Origin: Prionace glauca
Taxonomy: Eukaryota > Chordata > Chondrichthyes > Carcharhiniformes > Carcharhinidae
DNA length: 64,000 nt
Reading direction: 5' to 3'
Assembly: GCA_037974335.1 (NCBI GenBank)
Contig: CM075728.1
Location: 143,248,785 to 143,312,784 of the forward strand
Below the pieces are notes generated by a model. The model made no database searches. It worked only from the letters and a program-made list of their open reading frames with translations, and was not told the origin of the DNA. Position 1 is the stretch's first letter, and each line of letters opens with the position of its first letter. Shown here piece by piece: positions 24,677 to 33,820 of the stretch. A program made the translations under genes and the position numbers.

Positions 24677-25147
24677 CTCTTTGCCCACGCCCACAAGCCC
24701 ATCAGATAAAAACTGCATCATTCTAGTCGCTCTGTGCACTTCACTAACATCCAAAAGGACAAGTTAGTACATCAGGTAGAATTCTTTGTCGGAACTAGTG
24801 AAGAATCCCAAATGTAACACTGCAAATCGTTCTTCACTGTTTTTCCTTCCACCTTGAATCCTATTGGCAATTGGACTCAATGTCTGCTTTTTAAAAGTTA
24901 AATTTCCAGAGCATAAACTGCTTTTGCTAAGATTTGATTGCATATATGAAATACACTACTGTATTTCATAATTCCCTGTCCATCCCAGTCTATCTTACAC
25001 TCTCTGACCTCCAACGTTGAATACTCCCTTGTCCATGGTTTAATTATTTTCTGCTCTCTAACTCTGAAGATTTGGCCTTTGCTTCCTTAAAGATAAACAA
25101 GTAATAATCGACTCATCATAACATTTCCTCCAATTGCTTCAACTCAC

Positions 25148-25273
25148 CTCTCTCTCGTACCAATTTGCTGCCTTGAATACAGGTACCAAAGAATCCAGTG
25201 GCGTCAACTCATCAGTGTAAGTCTTCACTCGGATACGAGAGTTAAACTGCAGTGAAAGCAGGTTATATACAAT
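25148..25273 (-). CDS. NDUFS3: NDUFS3 exon (IVYNLLSL to ANWYERE)
   Basis: 42 codons, including [19 protein letters not shown] and ending ANWYERE. Donor gtgagt after the final GAG and acceptor tttccag before ATT; phase 0 at both ends. Nearly identical to human by memory. Confidence 0.97.
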
Positions 25274-25577
25274 CTGGAAAGGTTACAGAAAAGATTGTAA
25301 AATTAAATCTCAGTTATAACAGAACAGTGAGAACCTAGGCACCGATCAAGGTGAGGCTCTTCCAAATTTAACCAAGTTTTTTGACAGGACAAGGTAACAA
25401 TGGTTCATTGTTAAATTAATGGCAGCTTGTCAACCAATCAGCACCATTTTCTCATGCACTGCAACTTGTTGCTCTCTTTGAAATTCTTGCATTTGTTCTG
25501 AAGAAAACTCTGGTTCTGTATCACTAAGCAATTATCAGCAACAAGAGATTGCACATAATTTTTTTTTTCTGCCAAAT

Positions 25578-25707
25578 CAAGCAGTTATTTGATAGGCACA
25601 TGGAACACACCAGAATTATAGACAGTGAGATAGCTTGATCTTGGGTTTGGACATAGCTCGGCACAACATTGAGGGCCAAAGGGCCTGTACTGTTCAATGT
25701 TCTATCA
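25578..25707 (+). mobile_element. CR1 group E tail in an NDUFS3 intron
   Basis: Matches the reverse of 13793-13925: agcttgatcttgggtttgg, ctcggcacaacattgagggc, and the end caatgttctat. Short and 5'-truncated. Confidence 0.82.
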
Positions 25708-25957
25708 AGATGCATCCATCCTCTTGTCTCAAATAGGGATGTGAGATCTTAAAACTGAGAAGCTTGAGCACTTGCCATCATTATCTTTTAACAAATATAT
25801 TACTGCTGCAGTAAAACTGCTCTCCAAACCAATAATAATTCTTCTCCACAACATTTGCAAATTATTTTCAAATAGTTTTTAAAAGCTTGTTTTTAAAGCT
25901 GTGATAAATATGTTATAACAATCATAAAATCACATTCTTTCATTCTTCCTCTATTAC

Positions 25958-26107
25958 CTCAAATCGAAATGGACGGGAAGGGACATCCACTGCAGTCTCA
26001 TCCGCAAGCGATTTGAACTGAGCGTTGGTGTGATCCCGCAGAAAGGTCAACACTGGGATTACGCCATCCGGATGGATAAAAATCTCCAACTCATTGAAAC
26101 AAGTCAC
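25958..26107 (-). CDS. NDUFS3: NDUFS3 exon ([10 protein letters not shown] to PFRFE)
   Basis: 50 codons, with [20 protein letters not shown] and [20 protein letters not shown]. The length equals the corresponding human segment. Acceptor taacag, donor gtaata; phase 0 at both ends. Confidence 0.97.
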
Positions 26108-26261
26108 CTGTTAAATAAACACAAGGCAAAGATGACCAAACACTCATGACGTATCAGGTTGATCAGAATAATAACTACATTTTATAATATTCCAGTGAAC
26201 CAAAACAATTTTGTCAAAGCAATTTCTCCAGCTAATTTTATTTTTACCATAATTTATGCTG

Positions 26262-26491
26262 TGATGTGAAGATGCTGCTATTGGACTGGGGTGGGCACAG
26301 TAAGAAATCTCATCACAACACCAAGTTAAAGTCCAGCAGGTTTATTTGGAATCAAAGTTTTCACAGCTCTGCTCCTTCAACACAGACAAGTTTCTACACC
26401 ACTCACCTGATGAAGGAGCAGGGCTCCAAAAGCTCGTAATTCCAAATTAACTTGTAAAGTTGGACTTTAACCTGGCATTGAGATTTCTTAT
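26262..26491 (+). mobile_element. Hairpin (foldback) SINE-like element, copy 3, in an NDUFS3 intron
   Basis: Opposite orientation to copies 1 and 2: unique part first (tgatgtgaagatgctgctat), then imperfect inverted arms (acaccaagttaaagtcc against ggactttaacctggc). Bounded by a perfect 14-bp direct repeat, cataatttatgctg, at 26248-26261 and 26492-26505. More diverged than copy 2. Confidence 0.83.
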
Positions 26492-26891
26492 CATAATTTA
26501 TGCTGGCATCACAGAAGACAAAAAACCCAAACTGAAGAAATTAAAAACAAAGGACTGTACAGATTTTCACATCTGATGCTTGCCCAGAAGTGCCACAGAA
26601 AGATACCTTTCTTTTCTGGATAAGACACCCCCCCTTGTTATTTCCAGTGATGACTGCTTTCTGTTTAATAATCTATTCATTAATGGCACAGCACTAGATT
26701 CTAATCCAAGTCTCAGAAAACTACTTATCAGGCCAACTAACTGACATGACGGAAGAGAAATCCAATGAAAAGCCTAACTTCAGATTCACCAACGCAATGT
26801 CCGGCCACCCAAATACAGATGTTTGACTGATGTTTAAAACTCAGCAACCCAACTTAAGTCAAAGTCATGGCCAAATTGCTGACACCCTTAC

Positions 26892-26989
26892 CTGCACCTG
26901 CTGGATGTATTTGGGAAGAATCTCAACAACATATTCACCAAATGCAGACAGCCGGTTGTGCAGTAGTTCATTCCTCGGTTGGACAGTAG
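26892..26989 (-). CDS. NDUFS3: NDUFS3 exon (TVQPRNELL to YIQQVQ)
   Basis: 98 bp; two bases complete a split Pro codon, then [20 protein letters not shown] and [12 protein letters not shown]. Corresponds to human TVRPRND to YVQQVQ. Acceptor cttgcag, donor gtaagg. Confidence 0.96.
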
Positions 26990-27108
26990 CTGCAAGGTAA
27001 AATGCAACATTACTAAGGAAATGTCATTCATCCATTTACAGAGTAAGAAAGCTTACATCTTTGGTGCATTTTGAAGAGGATGTTAACTTAAACAGATTTG
27101 TAAGTACA

Positions 27109-27236
27109 TAGAACACTGCAGCACAAACAGGCCCTTCGGCCCACTAGTTGCGCCGATCACTTGTATACCTACTAAACCATAGACCTATCTATAACCCCCA
27201 ATCCCATTAGATCCCATATACTCATCCAGAACCTCA
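27109..27236 (-). mobile_element. CR1 group C tail, left part, split by a group B insertion
   Basis: Antisense tail (gaacactgcagcacaaacag, cccaatcccattagatccc) that ends within catccagaa and resumes at 29417 as agaagtcttttcaaag. The shared agaa is a likely target duplication. Confidence 0.85.
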
Positions 27237-29416
27237 GGTCAGTAGTTTTAGCTGGGGGAAGGGTAATTATGAGGCTATTAGGAGAGAATTAGGAAGCATA
27301 GGTTGGACTAGGAGATTACAGGGACTGGGAACATCCGAAATGTGGAATTCTTTCAAGGAACAGCTACTGCGGGTCTGCGATAGGTATGTCCCTGTCAGGC
27401 AAGGAGGATTTGGTAGGGCTAGGGAACCGTGGTGTACTAAAAAAGTTGATTAGTTGGTTAGGAAGAAAAAGGAGGCTTATGTTCGGATGAGGCTTGAGGG
27501 CTCAGGTAGTGCATTAGAAAGCTTTAGATTGGCTAGGAGGGAGTTGAAGAGTGAGTTAAGAAGGGCTAAAAGAGGACATGAGAAGACTTTGGCTGATAGG
27601 ATTAAGGAGAATCCTAAGGCGTTCTATAGGTATGTCAAGAATAGAAGGTTGGTCAGGGCAAGATTAGGGCCAATTACAGACAGCAGAGGGAAGTTGTGTG
27701 TGGAACCGGAAGAGATTGAAGAAGCATTGAACCAATATTTCTCTTCGGTGTTCACGCAGGGGGACATGAATATAGCTGAGGAGGACACTGTGTTGAAGGG
27801 GTGTAAAATAGACAGTATTATGGTTGATAAGGGGGATGTGCTGGATATTCTTGAGGGGTTGAAAATAGATAAGTCCCCTGGTCCGGATGGGATCTACCCT
27901 AGGATTCTCTGGGAGGTTAGAGAGGTGATTGCAGAGCCTCTGGCTCTGATCTTCAGGTCATCATTGGTCTCTGGTGTAGTCCCGGAGGATTGGAGGATAG
28001 CGAATGTTGTCCCATTGTTTAAGAAGGGGAACAGAGACTTTGCCGGGAATTATAGACCGGTGAGTTTTACTTCTGTTGTGGGCAAGGTTTTAGAAAAAAT
28101 TATTAGGGATAGGATTTATAGTTATTTGGAGTGTAATGAATTGATTAGAAACAGTCAGCATGGTTTTGTAGCGGGTAGGTCGTGCCTTACTAACCTTATT
28201 GAGTTTTTTGATAAGGTGACCAAAGAGGTGGATGGGGGCAAGGCAGTTGATGTGGTATATATGGATTTTAGTAAGGCGTTCGATAAGGTTCACCATGGTA
28301 GGCTTCTGCAGAAAATGCAGATGTATGGGATTGAGGGTAATCTAGGAAATTGGATCAGAAATTGGGTATCAGATAGGAGACAGAGGGTGGTGGTTGATGG
28401 TAAATATTCATCATGGAGTTCGGTTACGAGTGGTGTGCCTCAGGGATCTGTTTTGGGGCCACTGCTGTTTGTAATCTTTATTAATGATCTGGATGAGGGT
28501 ATAGTTGGGTGGATTAGTAAATTTGCTGATGACACCAAAGTCGGAGGTGTGGTAGATTGTGAGGAAGGGTGTCATAGTCTGCAGGGAGACTTAGATAGGT
28601 TGCAGAGCTGGGCCGAGAGGTGGCGGATGGAGTTTAATGCGGAGAAGTGAAAGGTAATTCACTTCGGTAGGAGCAACAGATGTGTCGAGTATAGGGCTAA
28701 CAGGAGGACTTTGAATAGTGTGGATGAACAGAGGGACCTAGGTGTATGTGTACATAGATCCCTGAAAGTTGGGAATCAAGTAGATAAGGTTGTTAAGAAG
28801 GCGTACGGTGTCTTGGCGTTTATTGGTAGGGGGATTGAATTTAAGAGTCGCAGCGTCATGTTGCAACTGTACACTACTCTGGTACGGCCGCACTTGGAGT
28901 ACTGTGTGCAGTTCTGGTCCCCACATTACAGGAAGGATGTGGAGGCTTTGGAGAGGGTGCAGAGGAGGTTTACTAGGATGTTGCCTGGTATGGTGGGGAG
29001 GTCCTATGAGGAGAGACTGAGGGATTTGGGGTTACTTTCATTGGAAAGAAGGCAGCTAAGAGGGGATCTTATTGAAAGATATAAGATGATTAGAGGTTTA
29101 GATAGGGTGGATAGTGATAGCCTTTTTCCTCGGATGGAGAAAGCTAGTACGAGGGGGCATGACTTTAAATTAAGGGCGGGTAGCTACAGGACGGATGTCA
29201 GAGGTAGGTTCTTTACCCAGCGGGTGGTGAGGGACTGGAATGCCCTGCCTGCTGCAGTTGTAAATGCGCCTAGTTTGGGGGCGTTTAAGAGATCTGTAGA
29301 TAGGTTTATGGAGGAAAAGGAATTGGTATAGGCTAGTGGGTTATTGTTTTTGTAACTGGTCGGCGCAACATCGTGGGCCGAAGGGCCTGTTCTGCGCTGT
29401 AATGTTCTATGTTCTA
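27237..29416 (+). mobile_element. CR1 group B LINE, 5'-truncated, inside an NDUFS3 intron
   Basis: Contains ORF2 from just after the endonuclease to the end. The open frame 27454-28650 carries [59 protein letters not shown] and [14 protein letters not shown] at 28648 replaces the Cys codon found in sister copies (EKCEV). The frame resumes and continues at 28711-29331. The tail is gcgctgtaatgttctatgttct. Inserted into an antisense group C tail. Confidence 0.94.
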
Positions 29417-29518
29417 TTAGAAGTCTTTTCAAAGACCCCAGTGAGTTCGCCTCCATCGCCACTGATGGCAGCCGATTCCATTCACTCACCACCCTCTGAG
29501 TGAAAAACTTACCCTGTA
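29417..29518 (-). mobile_element. CR1 group C tail, right part of the split copy
   Basis: Continues the copy at 27109-27236: agaagtcttttcaaagacc, cattcactcaccaccctctg. Confidence 0.85.
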
Positions 29519-30606
29519 GAAGTGTTATAAATGATCTAAGCATTAATAAATGGTGTAACTACTTGAGTAGATTAGAGGCCGACTACTCTGCAACGCATGG
29601 CTCATCTTCTAACTCTTCAAAGCCTGTCCATTATCTGCAAGACAAAGAATCTGAAGTGTCAGCAGGAAACACATCCCCACCAATACTTCCAGCCCCACAG
29701 CTATTTCACGGTCCAAGGCAGAATCTCAGCCCTTCTCTCTCTGGAATAAATCCTTCCTCATAGAGCTACTGGTCAATCTGACTGGCTGCCAGCCCCTGGT
29801 CCCTGCAACACCAGAAGATGCAGTAGACAAGATTGAAACTGCAAGCAGGAGTTAGTCCCGCACCTCCTGAGCATTACTTAGTTCATTTTTCCTCCAAATG
29901 TGTATATTTCTTAACAAAAGTAATACAGACAATAAGCTGTCTAAACCCCCCACCCTCCCCATTGTTAATGTCAATGACTTTGTTCTGGTTAAGAGAAATA
30001 GCTTTGTCACCAGCTTGGTGCAAGTGTTACACGTTAGTCTGCCTTTGGGCTCCAATCCAGATTTTTAACTCAGTCATTTCTCCTTCGGCTTTTACCTCTC
30101 CTGAAGTATTCACACACTGGGGTTGTTTGCGCACAGCTAGGAGTTTGGTTCATAAGTAGCAAGGTGTGTCTAAAGGCCTCAACACTACACTTCTGAGGCC
30201 AAACCTCCTCTGAAGCTTCAGCCTGGGGCCACGAGGGATCAAGTTTCCACTTCACCAGAAGGAGGCAGAACCGAGGACTTGCTGATGGACAGACTGTGCA
30301 CTTACAGGGAGAAACTTACACATTTGGCTCTTTCTTGCATTGCTGCTAGCAAACACGTGTGAACAAAGTGGGAAGCATGTTAGCACACAAAAAGCAAAGA
30401 GCATGGCAACTCTCTTCCCCACACACTAGAGTCATTACATTCCTCAAGCAGCACCCTGGTCTTTCCAAATTTCTGTCTTTATCTTATTGGATTACGGAAA
30501 AATAACAAAAATTTTAATAGTGTTACTGTACATAGAAGGAAACCAATATCATAAAGTTATCTTATTAAATCAACATCAAACTAATTGCAGCTTGATATTT
30601 ACTTAC
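29519..30606. other. NDUFS3 first visible intron, remainder
   Basis: No repeat or exon recognised in about 1.1 kb. Confidence 0.35.
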
Positions 30607-30669
30607 GCCGAGCATCTGAAACAGATCCCTCAAACCTGGTCTGTGATACTAAAACACTGTGGCCAGGAG
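30607..30669 (-). CDS. NDUFS3: NDUFS3 exon at the presequence/mature boundary
   Basis: 63 bp encoding PGHSVLVSQTRFEGSVSDAR between a split codon at each end. Acceptor tcattacag and donor gtaagt. The downstream split codon forms Pro with the next exon (R-P-T-V), matching human TRPTV. Too short and diverged for homology alone, but phase, splice sites and junction all fit. Confidence 0.85.
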
Positions 30670-31164
30670 CTGTAATGAAATCACAAGAGCAATATTTTTT
30701 GCAACTCAAATAGATAAATAAAGCAAGATAATTTCAAAAGTGACCTACTTTTGGTCTATATCCCTAAATATTATAGTTATGTTTCACAATATTATAGAGA
30801 GATCATGACATGCATCAAAAATGGTTTGATAAAAAACTAAGGTATCCTAAAAAGTTAAAAATCTATAATTTATGGAATTTGAATTTCAATCTAGAAATCT
30901 AAAACTCTATAAACAGAAGTCAATCAATGAAGAGGTGCATTAATGTCTTGAGGATGCACTTTTGCCAGGATGAAAAGAGATTTACAGTGTTTTCATACTA
31001 ATCTTCATAATTTCTACACAAAGCAACATGGCCCAGAGGGTCTACTGGTAGCATTCAATAATCAAACATCACATTGACGCTTCACGCTACTAAATTCAGT
31101 CAGCAAGAACATTGCAAGAAACAAAACTACAGTCGCAATTGCCACAACTTTATAGCTACTAGCA
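30670..31164. other. AT-rich DNA upstream of the known NDUFS3 exons
   Basis: No CpG-rich promoter-like segment and no exon starting with Met-Ala-type presequence was seen. Confidence 0.35.
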
Positions 31165-31565
31165 AAGGCTCCAACACCAAAACCCTGTGGAACACCACAT
31201 AAAACAAATTTCCATTCACACGGGCATCCAACAACCATTATTCTTTGCTTCCAGTTAGCCACATTAAAAATCCATGGGATACAGGGTACTTTTTGACCAA
31301 TCTACCCTATCAAACACCTCGCTAAAATCCACGTACACAACATCCACTGCACGACCTTCATCAATGCTCCTCGTCACTTCCTCAGATAATTCAATCAAGT
31401 TTGTGAGGCAAGACTTAGCAAATCCATGATGAGTCCATGTCTTTTTCAGTAACAGTATTATCCTATCTCTCAGGACTGATTCTACTAGTTTGCTCACTAC
31501 CAATGTAAGACTAATTGGCCTACAAGTACTGGGCATTTCCTACAATTCCCTTTTTAAACAATGCT
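31165..31565 (-). mobile_element. Old CR1 RT fragment
   Basis: Antisense RT core: 31264-31536 encodes [32 protein letters not shown] and VDVVYVDFSEVFD. No tail attached; decayed. Confidence 0.8.
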
Positions 31566-31906
31566 ATCCTTTCCTTGTCTTGTGACATTGGAAACATTAA
31601 TGAGAAACCCAAAATCTACCTTCCTAACATCTTGGAGCTTGTGCCAAACTTGGAACAGCTGTCTCACAGACTAGAAACTAGTCAAACAACAACCTGACAT
31701 TGTGCCTAAGGTATGATTCTTGTGAGAGTGACCATGTCCCAGACACCACCATCACCATTCCTGAGTGTGTACTGTACTACTGGCAGCAGAGAGTCAGCGG
31801 AGGTGACAGTGGCACAGATTTGGGAAGGAATTTCTCAGGGAGTCCTCAACATCGACTCTGGATATCAGGTTCAATACACTCAGAGGCTTCTTTGCCTGAT
31901 TATCAT

Positions 31907-32391
31907 GGGGCAGTACAGTGGTTAGCACTAATGCATCACAGCGCCAGGGACCCAGGTTTGATTCCTGCTTAGATCACTGCCTGTGTGGAGTCTGCACGTC
32001 TCCCTGCGTCAATGTGGGTTTCGTCTAGATGCTCGTTTCCTCCCACAGTCCACAAAGATGTGCCGGCTGCCGTCAGTGGTGGTGGAGGGGAACTCGCTGG
32101 GTCTTTTAAAAGACTTCTGGATGAGTATATGGGGTTTAATGGGATTGGGGGTTATAGATAGGTCTATAGATTGGTAGGTGTTGATGTGATCGGCGCAACT
32201 CGTGGGCCGAAGGGCCTGATTGTGCTGTAGTGTTCTATTTTCTATGTGCTGGTTGAGTGCATCGGCCATGCTACATTCTCCCTCAGTGTTACCTGAACAG
32301 GCGCCAGAATGCAGCGACTAGGGGATTTTCACAGTAACTTCATTGTAATGTTAATGTAAAACCTATTTGTGACATTAATAAATAAACTATA
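31907..32391 (+). mobile_element. SINE family 1, interrupted by a CR1 tail
   Basis: Head ggggcagtacagtggttagc and body ctgcctgtgtggagtctgc to 32056; then, after a 190-bp insertion, the tail aggggattttcacagtaact and ttaataaataaact. Confidence 0.85.
32060..32250 (+). mobile_element. CR1 group C tail nested in a SINE
   Basis: Sense tail from cggctgccgtcagtggtggt to ttctattttctatg. atgtgc occurs at both edges, a likely target duplication. Confidence 0.85.
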
Positions 32392-32683
32392 AACAAACTC
32401 CAACCCATTCCTCTCCATGTTGAATACCATTAGGATGGAGCACGGACGGTGGAAAGGATGCAGATGTATTCTGGGTGGACACTTCAAGGTCCACCACCAA
32501 GAATAACTTGGTAGCACCACCACCGACTGAACTGGCCGGGTCCAAAAGGACATCATTGCTAGAACGGGACTGTGGGCGAGGGAAACCAACAAGAGAGAAA
32601 AATGTACCTAACCTCATCCTTAGCAACCTGCCTGACACAGATGCATCTGTCCATGACAGTGATGTCATGGACAGATGTGCTGG
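32392..32683. other. Unassigned DNA with a short inverted repeat
   Basis: Includes a 15-bp perfect inverted repeat at 32644-32658 and 32663-32677 (catctgtccatgaca / tgtcatggacagatg) with a 4-bp spacer. The surrounding text may be a dispersed element, but no family is recognised. Confidence 0.4.
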
Positions 32684-33680
32684 ATCTTGGGGGATGTGCT
32701 GGATATTCTTGAGGGGTTGAAATAGATAAGTCCCCTGGTCCGGATGGGATTTACCCTAGGATTCTCTGGAGGCAAGAGAGGTGATTGCAGAGCCTCTGGC
32801 TCTGATCTTCAGGTCGTCGTTGGTCTCAGGTATAGTATCGGAAGATTGGAGATTGCGAATATTGTCCCATTGTTTAAGAAGGGGAACAGAGACTTTGCCG
32901 GGAATTATAGACCGGTGAGTCTTACTTCTGTTGTGGGCAAGGTTTTAGAAAAAATTATTAGGGATAGGATTTATAGTTATTTGGAGAGTAATGAATTGAT
33001 TGGAGATAGTCAGCATGGTTTTGTAGCGGGTAGGTCATGCCTTACTAACCTTACTGAGTTTTTTGAGAAAGTGACCAAAATGGTGGATGGGGGAAAGGCA
33101 GTTGACGTGGTATATATGGATTTTAGTAAGGCGTCTGATAAGGTTCACCATGGTAGGCTTCTGCAGAAAATGCAGATGTATGGGATTGAGGGTAATCTAG
33201 GAAATTGGGATCAGGAATTGGCTAGCGGATAGGAGACAGAGGGTGGTGGTTGATGGTAAATATTCATCATGGAGTTCGGTTACGAGTGGTGTGCTCAGGG
33301 ATCTGTTTTGGGGCCATTGCTGTTTGTAATTTTTATTAATGATCTGGATGAGGGTATAGTTGGGTGGATTAGTAAATTTGCTGATGACACCAAAGTCGGA
33401 GGTGTGGTAGATTGTGAGGAAGGGTGTCATACTTTGCAGGAAGACTTAGACAGGTTGCAGAGCTGGGCCGAGAAGGTAGCGGATGGAGTTTAATGCGGAG
33501 AAGTGTGAGGTAATTCATTTCGGTAGGAATAACAGATGTGTCGAGTATAGGGCTAATGGGAGGACTCTGAATAGTGTGGATGAACAGAGGGATCTAGGTG
33601 TATGTGTACATAGATCCCTGAAAGTTGGGAATCAAGTAGATAAGGTTGTTAAGAAGGCGTACGGTGTCTTGGCGTTTATT
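32684..33680 (+). mobile_element. CR1 group B LINE, cut by the assembly gap
   Basis: Sense RT ([43 protein letters not shown]) with several single-base frame breaks. It breaks off within the word gcgtttattgg just before the 33688 word and the gap; sister copies continue for about 0.7 kb more. Confidence 0.92.
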
Positions 33681-33687
33681 GGGGGTA

Positions 33688-33703
33688 ACACAGTGAGCAC
33701 GTG
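33688..33703 (-). other. Probable sequencing barcode remnant, left edge of gap
   Basis: acacagtgagcacgtg, the reverse complement of the word that starts at 33804. From memory, the 16-mer TCACGTGCTCACTGTG is PacBio barcode bc1018, followed by the T of a ligation overhang. Confidence 0.8.
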
Positions 33704-33803
33704 NNNNNNNNNNNNNNNNNNNNNNNNNNNNNNNNNNNNNNNNNNNNNNNNNNNNNNNNNNNNNNNNNNNNNNNNNNNNNNNNNNNNNNNNNNNNNNNNN
33801 NNN
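33704..33803. other. Assembly gap (100 N)
   Basis: Exactly 100 N, the usual placeholder for a gap of unknown size. Both edges carry the barcode-like word facing inward to the gap. Confidence 0.99.
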
Positions 33804-33820
33804 TCACGTGCTCACTGTGT
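33804..33820 (+). other. Probable sequencing barcode remnant, right edge of gap
   Basis: tcacgtgctcactgtgt directly at the gap edge; purine-rich repeat starts at the next base. Confidence 0.8.

Larger units (their letters stand above)
22878..30669 (-). other. NDUFS3: NDUFS3 gene (six of about seven coding exons)
   Basis: NDUFS3 is the 30-kDa core iron-sulfur-fraction subunit of mitochondrial complex I, in the peripheral arm near the quinone site. Exons run right to left: 30607-30669, 26892-26989, 25958-26107, 25148-25273, 23304-23423, 22878-23045. All junctions have GT/AG and phases that join in frame, and the joined product follows human NDUFS3 from near its mature N-terminus to the C-terminus. 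The exon for the initiator Met and most of the mitochondrial presequence is not found right of 30669. Introns carry CR1 copies (23954-24676, 27237-29416) and a hairpin element (26262-26491). KBTBD4 lies upstream on the other strand, as in human. Confidence 0.95.
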
